Part shown: positions 8,211 through 16,350 of the stretch, piece by piece
How the letters are laid out: each line of letters begins with the position of its first letter
How positions within the stretch are numbered: position 1 is the stretch's first letter
Source of the DNA: Pelotomaculum sp.
GTDB taxonomy: Bacteria > Bacillota > Desulfotomaculia > Desulfotomaculales > Pelotomaculaceae
NCBI GenBank assembly: GCA_022839445.1
Contig: JALHFC010000009.1
Coordinates: 623-20,295, forward strand
Direction: 5' to 3'
DNA length: 19,673 bases
The notes under the pieces: generated by a model
What the model saw: only the letters and a program-made list of their open reading frames with translations
Told to the model about the DNA's origin: nothing
The model's database searches: none
Program-made: the position numbers and the translations under genes

Positions 8211-8699
8211 TTATGGTGGGGCCTCGCCAATCCGCACACGACCTATCGTGTCAATTATGATATACAAACATTTTCCCGTTCCCCTGTCCTGCAAACAAAT
8301 ATGCCCGCCTATTCCGCCGGAAGGCCTTCCGTTAGCCTGAAAATACAAGGAGTTGTAGTTATTATTAATATTATTGCTGGTTAAATTTGCGTTATATTTG
8401 ACTGTAGGGGTGAGCTTTACCATTTTTTTAGTGAAATATTTGTTATCTAAAAAATATATCAAAACATATTTATCGGCGCCAATAAATTGAATTTTAAACT
8501 CGGCTTCGTGTTTAATAGCATCCTGTTCTATGGAACGTATATCTGAAACCAGTTCCCTAGCCGAGGTGTTAAGATTGTAACGGCCGATAGTTTTACCGAA
8601 GTCCGGCAATAAAACAGTAAGGATTATAGCGGTGAGGCAAATGACTATAATAATTTCTATATAAGAAAACCCTTGATTGCCATCTTTAAAAATGGTCAT
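8211..8699 (-). CDS. Prepilin-type minor pilin, FimT/GspH-like
   Basis: The 162-residue product has a ten-residue leader ending NQG, then FSYIEIIIVICLTAIILTVLL with Glu at +5. The next segment (LNTSARELVSDIRSIEQDAI) is the classic FimT/GspH pattern of pseudopilins. The body is AT-rich and Asn-rich (NNINNNYN), unlike neighbouring genes, which may reflect loose constraint on a surface domain. The C-terminal ICLQDRGTGKCLYIIIDTIGRVRIG resembles the final beta-strands of GspH-type pilins. The ATG start at 8699 lies 20 bases after the main pilin gene. It is most likely a low-abundance priming or tip subunit. Confidence 0.75.
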   Translation of the reverse strand: MTIFKDGNQGFSYIEIIIVICLTAIILTVLLPDFGKTIGRYNLNTSARELVSDIRSIEQDAIKHEAEFKIQFIGADKYVLIYFLDNKYFTKKMVKLTPTVKYNANLTSNNINNNYNSLYFQANGRPSGGIGGHICLQDRGTGKCLYIIIDTIGRVRIGEAPP

Positions 8700-8719
8700 A
8701 AATAAACCCTACCTTGCGG

Positions 8720-9145
8720 CTATGGAAAAGATGCCCCCTCCGTTTGTGTATCGTTTTCTTTTGGATTTGCAGATTCTGTTACACTAATTTCATCTCCTGC
8801 TCCTTCCGAGGGACCCTTGGAATACAGGAGATAAGATGTGTCGGTTACTTTCTTATACAGGTAATTTCTACTCCACGGATCTTTTAAATTTGTCACACCG
8901 TAAGATTCCAGCACGGTTTTGGCTCCTGCCACATCCGCCGGTACTTTACACTCAGGGTTAGCAAGAGGGTCATACAGGTGGGTGTTCAAAATGGTCTTCA
9001 TTGATTGCAACTCTAAAACAGCCCTTTTAATCTTGGCCTTGTCGGCTTGCTTACTCATGGCAGGTACAGCAATAGCCGACAGGATACCAACGATAACTAG
9101 TACCACCATCAACTCAATTAAGGTGAAACCGCGCTCATTGCTCAT
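8720..9145 (-). CDS. pilA: Type IV pilin, GspG/PilA-like (probable main pilin)
   Basis: The 141-residue prepilin has a six-residue leader MSNERG followed by FTLIELMVVLVIVGILSAIA, a textbook class III signal with Gly at -1, Phe at +1 and Glu at +5. Mature length is about 135 residues. The region KDPWSRNYLYKK resembles the G-type major pseudopilin pattern of DPWG near the C-terminal part. The tail is acidic and polar. The gene follows pilC and leads the series of minor pilins, as expected for the major subunit. The ribosome binding site is weak (AAAGG about 13 bases upstream), which is odd for an abundant protein and may mean the main pilin lies elsewhere. Confidence 0.8.
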   Translation of the reverse strand: MSNERGFTLIELMVVLVIVGILSAIAVPAMSKQADKAKIKRAVLELQSMKTILNTHLYDPLANPECKVPADVAGAKTVLESYGVTNLKDPWSRNYLYKKVTDTSYLLYSKGPSEGAGDEISVTESANPKENDTQTEGASFP

Positions 9146-9173
9146 ATTTTAAATCATGCCTTTCATTAATCTG

Positions 9174-10388
9174 CTAGTCAATTATGTTGAAAACGCTAAA
9201 CATTGGGAGCATGATGGAGAGAATTATAAAACCTACCACCCCACCAAGACCAATGATCAAAACCGGTTCGATCATGGAAGACAGCCGTACAACTAAATTT
9301 TCCACTTCTTTCTCGTAGAAACCAGCGATCTCTTCAAGAATCATGTCCATAGAACCTGTTTCTTCGCCAATTGCCATCATCCTGGTCACCATTGGCGGAA
9401 AAATACCGCTTTTTTGGAGAGGCAACGAGATACTATGGCCTTCTTCGATGCTTTTTTCCGCATCTTCGATACCTTTTACAACTTCATAATTCCCTGCAAT
9501 ATTTTTAACCACGGCAAGGGACTGAAGAACAGGAACACCGCTTTTTAAAAGAGCGCCCAAGGACCGGCAAAAACGGGAGATAATAATTTTTCTTACTAGC
9601 GGGCCGTATACCGGAAGGTTAAGGACTACTCTGTCCTTAACCTTTGCGCCCCGGCTAGTCCTGATAGCATACTTGTAGCCAAATACTACGCCGGCTACCA
9701 ACAACAGCACTATTGACCAGTACCTTTTCATTAAAACACTGGCTGCAATAATTAGCTGCGTAGTTAGCGGGAGCGGCGCTTCCATATTATCAAGTATTGT
9801 TACAAATTTCGGCACGATAAACACCATTAACGCTACCACAGCTAAAACGGCCACCACTGAAACAATGGCGGGATAGGTCATGGCCGACTTGACCTTTTCC
9901 TTAAGATCATGTTCATTTTCAAAATTTTTGGCTAGGCTCTCCAACACATCATCCAGGGCGCCGCTTATTTCCCCGGCTTCAATCATACTGGTAAAAATAA
10001 GAGGGAATACACTCGGGTGTGATTTGACCGTATCGGCCAGAGATATTCCCCCTTCAAGATCCTTTACAACCTTTTTGAGAGTCTCTTTCATCGTCTTGTT
10101 GTCGCACTGGCTGATAATAATATTAAGGGATTGTAATATAGGAACACCGGCCCGCGTCATTACAGCAAACTGGCGGCATACAACGGCAAGTTCTTTTGTG
10201 CTTACTCTTTTTTTCCATAAAGCGTCCGGTATCAACAGTCCGCTAGGTAGAGATACCTTTATCTTGAAAACAAACAGTTTTTGCCCTTTGAGAAGGGCAA
10301 TAGCCTGATCCCTGTTTTCCGCCCTAACATTTCCCGAAACTAGTTTGCCTGATAAATTACGGGCCCGATAAAAATATTTTTTCGCCAT
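9174..10388 (-). CDS. pilC: Type IV pilus platform protein PilC (GspF family)
   Basis: PilC is the inner-membrane platform turned by the PilB and PilT motors during pilus growth and retraction. The product of about 404 residues has the usual two repeated GspF domains (about 65-190 and 268-392), each with a membrane segment at its end, plus a middle membrane segment near 226-242. The N terminus KKYFYRARNLSGKLVSG and the ELAVVCRQFAVMTRAGVPILQSL and FCRSLGALLKSGVPVLQSL repeats are characteristic. The ATG at 10388 gives the usual MAKKY start and a better-placed weak GGTG site than the ATG at 10394. It lies between pilT and the pilin gene. Confidence 0.93.
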   Translation of the reverse strand: MAKKYFYRARNLSGKLVSGNVRAENRDQAIALLKGQKLFVFKIKVSLPSGLLIPDALWKKRVSTKELAVVCRQFAVMTRAGVPILQSLNIIISQCDNKTMKETLKKVVKDLEGGISLADTVKSHPSVFPLIFTSMIEAGEISGALDDVLESLAKNFENEHDLKEKVKSAMTYPAIVSVVAVLAVVALMVFIVPKFVTILDNMEAPLPLTTQLIIAASVLMKRYWSIVLLLVAGVVFGYKYAIRTSRGAKVKDRVVLNLPVYGPLVRKIIISRFCRSLGALLKSGVPVLQSLAVVKNIAGNYEVVKGIEDAEKSIEEGHSISLPLQKSGIFPPMVTRMMAIGEETGSMDMILEEIAGFYEKEVENLVVRLSSMIEPVLIIGLGGVVGFIILSIMLPMFSVFNIID

Positions 10389-10484
10389 AATCATGCACCG
10401 CTTAAGCGTTTTTTTAAAGTAATTTAGGCATTAATTCGAATCATTTCATAAAAGGCTACATATCGCTAAAACTGTTAACGTTTA

Positions 10485-11585
10485 TTATATCAACCTCATT
10501 AGCGTTTCCGGATCAAGCGCGCGGTCTAAAGCATCTTCCTTGCTAATGACTTTTTTTAAGCAAAGGGATCGTAAATCCGCATCCAGGGATTGCATGCCAT
10601 ATCTCGCGCCGGTTTGGATCTGACCGGCTATCTGGTGGGTTTTACCTTCCCGGATTAGATTACGGATAGCCGGGGTAGCAATCATTACCTCCGTGGCCAC
10701 CACCCGGCCCGGTTTATCAACCCTGGGGATCAGTGTTTGCGCTACAATGCCCAAAATGGTAATGCTTAACTGCGCTCTAATCTGCTGCTGTTGATAAGGC
10801 GAAAAAGCATCAATGATCCGATCTATCGCCTGGGTAGCGTTGGCAGTGTGAAGGGTCCCGAAAACCAGGTGACCGGTTTCAGCCGCGGTTATGGCTATTC
10901 CAATAGTCTCCGGGTCCCGCATCTCACCGAATAAGATAACGTCCGGGTCTTGACGCAGGACCGCCCGCAAGGCGCTTGCGTATGTGCAGGTATCCTTACC
11001 TATCTCACGCTGGTGAACCAGGCTTTTTTTATGTCGGTGAACAAACTCGATGGGATCTTCCAGGGTAATGATATGGTACCGTCGCTCCGTGTTGATCAAG
11101 TCGATCATTGACGCCAGCGTAGTCGATTTGCCGCTGCCGGCAGGGCCGGTTACCAACACTAGACCTGCTGGCTTCCGGCACAGCGCCGCCAGCGTGTCCG
11201 GCAAACCAAGCTCCCGGAAAGAAAGTATTTTCGCGCCAATCAAGCGGCCGGTGAAGCCAACGCAGCCCCGCTGCTTGAAAGCATTGACCCGGTAATGGCA
11301 AAGACCGGGGACAGCGTAGGCAAAGTCCAGTTCGCCTACTTCCTGAAATTTATCGTACTGAGCGCTAGTCATAATCTGGCGTATTAACGAGTCGGTATCT
11401 TCCGGCTTTAGTTTGCCCGCACCTGCAACTTCGGCGCCCGGCTTGCCCCGCCATTCGGGCGCGTCCAAGGGTAGGATTTCCCCGCAAAGGCGGAAGGCGG
11501 GAGAACTGTCGACAGTAATATGGACATCGGAGGCACATAACTCAAACCCTAGCGCCAGGATTTCATCGGCAGTCATCTTGGACAC
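10485..11585 (-). CDS. pilT: Twitching motility retraction ATPase PilT
   Basis: This 366-residue hexameric ATPase drives pilus retraction. Visible are the Walker A motif GPAGSGKST (147-155), the Asp box TLEDPIEF, the Walker B region DPDVILFGEMRD (213-224), the His box TGHLVFGTLHT and the PilT-specific C-terminal helix AIRNLIREGKTHQI (306-319). It lacks the cysteine pairs of PilB, as expected. A Gly/Ala/Lys-rich insertion (about 45-62) sits in the N-terminal domain. The start is GTG with GGGGAG seven bases upstream; the ATG three codons later is a fallback. It lies between pilB and pilC. Confidence 0.93.
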   Translation of the reverse strand: MSKMTADEILALGFELCASDVHITVDSSPAFRLCGEILPLDAPEWRGKPGAEVAGAGKLKPEDTDSLIRQIMTSAQYDKFQEVGELDFAYAVPGLCHYRVNAFKQRGCVGFTGRLIGAKILSFRELGLPDTLAALCRKPAGLVLVTGPAGSGKSTTLASMIDLINTERRYHIITLEDPIEFVHRHKKSLVHQREIGKDTCTYASALRAVLRQDPDVILFGEMRDPETIGIAITAAETGHLVFGTLHTANATQAIDRIIDAFSPYQQQQIRAQLSITILGIVAQTLIPRVDKPGRVVATEVMIATPAIRNLIREGKTHQIAGQIQTGARYGMQSLDADLRSLCLKKVISKEDALDRALDPETLMRLI

Positions 11586-11681
11586 CTGAACACTCCCCTA
11601 TTATCATTAACATTTAAAAACATGATCTTATTGCCAAAACCGTTGGCCTAAAAGCACTTTTTAAGGTAGTTGCAGCCGCCC

Positions 11682-13433
11682 TTATGTTCCGTCTACGTGC
11701 ACTACCCTCATTACCTCCTCAAGAGTCGTAAGGCCGCTCAAAGCTTTTTGGACACCGTCCATCTTCAGGCTGATCATCCCTTCGTCCAGGGCTTCCTGCT
11801 TTATTTCATCAGTTGAAGCATTTCTAACTATCAACCGGCGTATTCCCGTGGTTATCGGCAGCGTCTCGTGAATCGCCAACCGCCCCTTATAGCCCGTGTT
11901 TCCACAGTTTTCACAACCGGCGCCCTTATACAGGGTAACCGGTTTATCTGCATCAATACCGATAAACAACCGCTCTGGAGCATCCGGCGTAAGTTCATAC
12001 GGCACACGGCATTTCGTGCAAATTAATCTGGGAAGGCGTTGCGCAAGCGTAACCAGCACCGATGAGGCCACTAGAAACGGCTCAATCCCAATCTCAATCA
12101 GCCGGGTAATTGCGCCGGCGGCGTCGTTTGTGTGAAGGGTGGATAATACAAGGTGACCGGTAGTTGCCGCCCGCACGGCTATTTTGGCAGTTTCTCCGTC
12201 CCTGATTTCACCAACCATAATCACATCGGGATCCTGGCGCAAGATAGCACGCAACCCTCTTGCAAAGGTCATTCCCGCCTTGGTATTAACCTGTATTTGG
12301 TTAATACCCTCCAGAGTGTATTCTACCGGATCCTCAATAGTAATAATGTTCTTCTCCAATGTGTTTATCTCATTTAAAGCAGCATAAAGGGTAGTTGTTT
12401 TTCCGCTACTGGTCGGCCCTGTAATCAAGATCATCCCGTATGCGTTTTTAAGCATTGCAGCAAACCTGTTAAAACCCGCCTGCCCAAAACCAATTTGTTC
12501 TATGTTATATGACAACATGCTTTGCTTGTCCAAAAGACGCATTACTATTTTTTCTCCATATACCGTAGGTAGGGTTGATACTCTCATATCTATTTCCCTA
12601 ACCCCATACTTGAGACGAATCCTGCCGTCCTGGGGGACGCGCTTTTCAGCGATATCTATATCCGACATAATTTTTACCCTGGATATTACCGCTGAACATA
12701 TTTCCTTCGACAGCATTGTTATCTCCCTGAGCATACCGTCAATCCTGTACCTGATCCTGACCCGGTTTTCCTGTGGTTCAATATGGATGTCGCTGGCGTT
12801 TTGCCCGATGGCCTGGATAAAGATAGAGTTTACTAGCTGCACAACAGGCGCCTCATCTGTTGCTTCATCCACTAAGTTTACAGTCCTGGCATCCGATTGA
12901 CCGGACAACGGTTCGAATTCCTCATAAAACCTGTTAAGATCCGGAATACCATAGTATTTATTAATCGCTGCGTCAATTTCGTCCACGTTAGCCTGAACAG
13001 GCTCAATTTCACATCCCGTAAGCAAACGGAGGTCGTCTATGGCCAAGACATTCATTGGTACTGCCATCGCTACCGTCAGACAGTTGCCTTCTTTATTAAT
13101 AGGCACAATCTTGTACCTGTGAACAATTTGTTCCGGTAGGACTTTTAGAAGGACGGGATCAAGATTTTCCAGCTTGATCTGCCGGGTGCCTGTAATTTCA
13201 TTGATGGCATTTTCAGTGGCCATACCCAGCTTGACCAGGATATTGCCCAAACGCTCGCCCGACCGTGACTGGACACGCAACGCTTCCCACAACTGTTCCT
13301 TTGTGATGATACCCCTTTCAATCAGTTGTTCACCTAAAAGCTTATTTGATTTCTTAGGAACAGCAGACACGTAGCCAACCCCCAACAAGTATGTTTCTAC
13401 ATTTTTCCCTATCCTTTTCCACAATGATTTCAA
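11682..13433 (-). CDS. pilB: Type IV pilus extension ATPase PilB
   Basis: PilB powers pilin polymerisation. The 583-residue product has an N-terminal MshEN-type domain (about 31-160) with LLGEQLIERG and GERLGNILVKLG repeats, then the ATPase core. The core shows Walker A GPTSSGKTT (339-347), Asp box IEDPVEY, Walker B DPDVIMVGEIRD (401-412), His box TGHLVLSTLHTND and a tetracysteine zinc site (CTKC 472-475 and CENC 507-510). The start is uncertain: TTG at 13433 lies only two bases after AGGAG, whereas TTG at 13424 lies 11 bases after it. It is the first gene of the pilus operon, immediately downstream of the aro operon terminator. Confidence 0.94.
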   Translation of the reverse strand: MKSLWKRIGKNVETYLLGVGYVSAVPKKSNKLLGEQLIERGIITKEQLWEALRVQSRSGERLGNILVKLGMATENAINEITGTRQIKLENLDPVLLKVLPEQIVHRYKIVPINKEGNCLTVAMAVPMNVLAIDDLRLLTGCEIEPVQANVDEIDAAINKYYGIPDLNRFYEEFEPLSGQSDARTVNLVDEATDEAPVVQLVNSIFIQAIGQNASDIHIEPQENRVRIRYRIDGMLREITMLSKEICSAVISRVKIMSDIDIAEKRVPQDGRIRLKYGVREIDMRVSTLPTVYGEKIVMRLLDKQSMLSYNIEQIGFGQAGFNRFAAMLKNAYGMILITGPTSSGKTTTLYAALNEINTLEKNIITIEDPVEYTLEGINQIQVNTKAGMTFARGLRAILRQDPDVIMVGEIRDGETAKIAVRAATTGHLVLSTLHTNDAAGAITRLIEIGIEPFLVASSVLVTLAQRLPRLICTKCRVPYELTPDAPERLFIGIDADKPVTLYKGAGCENCGNTGYKGRLAIHETLPITTGIRRLIVRNASTDEIKQEALDEGMISLKMDGVQKALSGLTTLEEVMRVVHVDGT

Positions 13434-13469
13434 ATCTCCTTTTTATGATTAAATAAAAATTTAAATGAA

Positions 13470-13501
13470 CATAAAAAACAGGTGACCGCCGGTCACCTGT
13501 T
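13470..13501 (-). terminator. Strong intrinsic terminator of the mobA-yqeG-aro operon
   Basis: AACAGGTGACC and GGTCACCTGTT form a perfect 11-pair stem with a three-base loop (13477-13501). On the minus strand it is followed by TTTTTTATG. It lies about 30 bases after the aroB stop codon and directly before pilB, so it separates the aro operon from the pilus operon. Confidence 0.88.
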
Positions 13502-13532
13502 GAAGTCATTATTGACGCTGATTTTCGCAGAA

Positions 13533-14630
13533 TTATATGATATTTTGCATTTCCTTATTAAAAAATTCAACATATTTACTTTTATCAATACCCCGAACAA
13601 CCGACACCCTACCGATCCTTTCCGGGAGCACAAAAGTAAGCCGGCCACCCGATACTTTTTTGTCGCGTTGGAAACAACCAAGCAAACCTTCGGGCAAAAG
13701 TCCTTCCGGCAGGTCTACCGGTAGCCCGGCCTTCCGGATCAAGTTTATAATGCGGGTAGATTCCTTTTCGGGCAGTATCCCCATGTTAACCGAAAGCCTT
13801 GCCGCCACCGCCATGCCAATCGCTACCGCTTCCCCGTGGTTGAAAGCCAAGTATCCGGTCAACGCCTCGACAGCGTGCCCTACAGTATGGCCAAAGTTTA
13901 AAATGGCGCGTAACCCATGCTCGGTTTCGTCTTTCTCCACCACGCGCGCTTTGATCCGGCATGATACCGCCACGGCATGGGCCAGGGCTTCCGGATCAAA
14001 ATTTTGCAGTTGCTCTATGTTTTCCTCCAACCATTCAAAAAATTGGTAATCGGCAATTACCCCGTGCTTAATTACTTCGGCTAGCCCGGACCGGATTTCC
14101 CTGACCGGAAGCGTTGCCAGAGTGTCCGTGTCGGCCAGCACAAGGTCCGGCTGGTAAAACGCGCCGATTATATTTTTGCCCCGGGGGTGGTTTACCGCCA
14201 CCTTACCCCCCACACTGCTGTCCACCTGCGCCAGCAGAGTTGTCGGGACCTGTATAAAAGGTACCCCCCGCAAGTACGTGGCGGCCACAAACCCGGCTAT
14301 GTCGCCGGTCACCCCGCCACCCAGGGCAATAACAGGACAGCGCCTGTCCAGCCCGCAAGTAAAGGCTAAATCGTAAAGTATTTCAGCAGTAGCCAAAGTC
14401 TTATGAGCTTCACCGTCGCCAATTTCCCCTGTGATAACCTCAAAGCCGTTTTGGGCAAGGCTTTCTTTAAGAATTAAGCCGTACTTGCCGGGAATTTTCG
14501 GATTTGACACCAGCAGCGTTTTATTTCCATAGTTAAATTCTTTCATGTAGCTCCCCAGGTTGCCCAGTATCCCTCTCCCGATATAGATACGGTAGCTGCG
14601 CTCCTCCAGGTCGACCATTACCGTTTTCAT
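13533..14630 (-). CDS. aroB: 3-dehydroquinate synthase
   Basis: AroB converts DAHP to 3-dehydroquinate using NAD and a divalent metal, the second step of the shikimate pathway. The 365-residue product carries GGGVTGD (104-110), the QVPTTLLAQVDSSVGGK block (127-143), GLAEVIKHG (182-190) and the metal-binding NFGHTVGHA motif. Length is typical. I chose the ATG at 14630, which overlaps the aroK stop (TGATG) and gives the usual start MKTVMVDL; an ATG 11 codons upstream would lie inside aroK. It is the last gene of the operon, followed by a strong terminator. Confidence 0.95.
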   Translation of the reverse strand: MKTVMVDLEERSYRIYIGRGILGNLGSYMKEFNYGNKTLLVSNPKIPGKYGLILKESLAQNGFEVITGEIGDGEAHKTLATAEILYDLAFTCGLDRRCPVIALGGGVTGDIAGFVAATYLRGVPFIQVPTTLLAQVDSSVGGKVAVNHPRGKNIIGAFYQPDLVLADTDTLATLPVREIRSGLAEVIKHGVIADYQFFEWLEENIEQLQNFDPEALAHAVAVSCRIKARVVEKDETEHGLRAILNFGHTVGHAVEALTGYLAFNHGEAVAIGMAVAARLSVNMGILPEKESTRIINLIRKAGLPVDLPEGLLPEGLLGCFQRDKKVSGGRLTFVLPERIGRVSVVRGIDKSKYVEFFNKEMQNII

Positions 14631-15145
14631 CAAATTATATTCCCTTCCGACAAGTAACGGCATATTTGTTCAACCACCTCGTCCACACTGTGGGCGCCGG
14701 TATCGATAGTAATATCCGCTACTTTGTAAGACCTTTCCCGTTCTTTTAGCAGGCTTAGTATATTTTCTTTCAAATCCCCTTTTAAAAGCAAGGGGCGGGT
14801 TTTTTTATTCTTGACACGCCTGTAAATAACCTCGGGCGGGGCTGTAAGGGCAACCAGCACACCATTTATTTTAAGGTTGCTAACGTTTTGGGGATTTAAA
14901 ACCATACCACCACCCGTAGAAATAACTAGATCCTGCTTGCCGGCAATTTTTTTTGCTAGTAGAGCTTCTTCGGAGCGGAACCTGATCACCCCGTCCTTTG
15001 CAAAAATCTGGGCAATAGTCTTTCCTGTAACAGCCTCGATGGCAACGTCGGTATCTATAAACTCACGGTTTAAGCGGTTGGCCAGCCGGCGCCCGATTAC
15101 CGTTTTACCGGTCCCCATAAAGCCGATTAAAACAATATTTTTCAA
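14630..15145 (-). CDS. aroK: Shikimate kinase
   Basis: AroK phosphorylates shikimate at the 3-hydroxyl with ATP. The 171-residue product has Walker A GFMGTGKT (8-15), the substrate-binding DTD (31-33), FRSEE (56-60) and TGGG (77-80), plus the lid segment with RPLL. Length is normal. The start is TTG, placed by AGGTG eight bases upstream and lying five bases after the aroC stop. The stop codon overlaps the aroB start, so the two are likely coupled. Confidence 0.95.
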   Translation of the reverse strand: MKNIVLIGFMGTGKTVIGRRLANRLNREFIDTDVAIEAVTGKTIAQIFAKDGVIRFRSEEALLAKKIAGKQDLVISTGGGMVLNPQNVSNLKINGVLVALTAPPEVIYRRVKNKKTRPLLLKGDLKENILSLLKERERSYKVADITIDTGAHSVDEVVEQICRYLSEGNII

Positions 15146-15150
15146 ATAAT

Positions 15151-16311
15151 TTACACCTGCCTAAGATAACAGAGGTACCTTTCCCAGTTCTCCTTTAATT
15201 CGGCCAGGCTGTCGCCACAACATTTTTCCAGGCAAACTACCGCCAATTCCCATGCCACGACAGCCTCGCCGATAACACAAGCCGCAGGCACAGCGCAAAC
15301 GTCGGAACGCTCCACCGAGGCCTGAAAAGGTTCTTTAGTGATCAAATCAACGCTACGCAGCGGGCGGTAAAGAGTCGGGATCGGTTTCATTGCCGCCCGG
15401 ATCACCAGTGTTTCCCCGTTGGTCATCCCGCCCTCAATACCCCCGGCCCGGTTGGTCCGGCGGTAAAAACCTTTGTCCTGCGCGTAGAATATCTCATCCT
15501 GGACATGGGCGCCCGTTTGCGCAGCAGCGGCAAATCCCAGACCAATCTCAACTCCCTTGACGGCCTGGATGCTCATCAGCGCGGCAGCCAGGCGGCCGTC
15601 CAGCTTCCGGTCCCAGTGGACGTAGCTGCCCAGACCGGACGGAACACCACAAGCCCTGACCTCAAAGATTCCCCCCAGCGAGTCCCCGTCCTCCCTGGCT
15701 TTATCAATAGCCGCAATCATCCTTTGCTCTGCTGCGGCGTCGGCGCAAAGTAGCCGTGATGAAACCAGCCGCGCCTTTAGCTCCTCATTTGACAGATCGG
15801 CAGCGCACGTTTTTTGGCTCCCAATCTGAATCACATGCCCGGTTATCTCAATCCCCAACTCTTCTAAAAGCCTGCAGGCCGTACTTCCCACCGCCACCCT
15901 AGCAGCGGTCTCACGGGCGCTGGAGCGCTCCAGTACGTTGCGGATGTCCGTATGCCGGTACTTCACGGCCCCGGCCAAATCAGCATGGCCGGGGCGGGGG
16001 CGTGTAACCACCCGCTCGTCCAGCATAGCGCCCGGTTCCGGCGCCATGCTTTGCGACCAGTTGGCCCAGTCCTTATTTTCTATGCACAAAGCAACCGGGC
16101 TGCCCAGAGTTAAACCGCCACGCACCCCGGACAGGATTCGGGCAGTATCGCTTTCAATATTCATCCTGGCGCCACGGCCGTAACCGCCTTGGCGCCGGGC
16201 AAGCTGCCTGTTGATATATGCGCCGGTCAGGGGCAGGCCCGCCGGCAACCCTTCCACAATAGCAACGAGGGCTGCCCCGTGCGACTCCCCAGCAGTAAGG
16301 TACCTGAGCAA
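15151..16311 (-). CDS. aroC: Chorismate synthase
   Basis: AroC makes chorismate from EPSP using reduced FMN, the last shared step in aromatic synthesis. The 386-residue product begins with the family start RYLTAGESHG. It also shows GRGARMNIESD, the RPGHADLAGA block and RSSARETAARVAVG, all of which surround the flavin and substrate sites. I chose the TTG at 16311, giving MLRYLTAGESHG, because GGAGG lies nine bases upstream; the GTG at 16332 lies before that binding site. It follows aroE after 39 bases. aroA (EPSP synthase) is not in the window. Confidence 0.95.
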   Translation of the reverse strand: MLRYLTAGESHGAALVAIVEGLPAGLPLTGAYINRQLARRQGGYGRGARMNIESDTARILSGVRGGLTLGSPVALCIENKDWANWSQSMAPEPGAMLDERVVTRPRPGHADLAGAVKYRHTDIRNVLERSSARETAARVAVGSTACRLLEELGIEITGHVIQIGSQKTCAADLSNEELKARLVSSRLLCADAAAEQRMIAAIDKAREDGDSLGGIFEVRACGVPSGLGSYVHWDRKLDGRLAAALMSIQAVKGVEIGLGFAAAAQTGAHVQDEIFYAQDKGFYRRTNRAGGIEGGMTNGETLVIRAAMKPIPTLYRPLRSVDLITKEPFQASVERSDVCAVPAACVIGEAVVAWELAVVCLEKCCGDSLAELKENWERYLCYLRQV

Positions 16312-16350
16312 AATTTTATTCCTCCGGTTCACTAAATATGTCTTATCGCT

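Noticed and set aside
9174..13433. Reading the cluster as a type II secretion system instead of a type IV pilus
   Set aside because: The presence of PilT and of PilM with the NLLPPELQ start of PilN, and the absence of a secretin, favour a type IV pilus.
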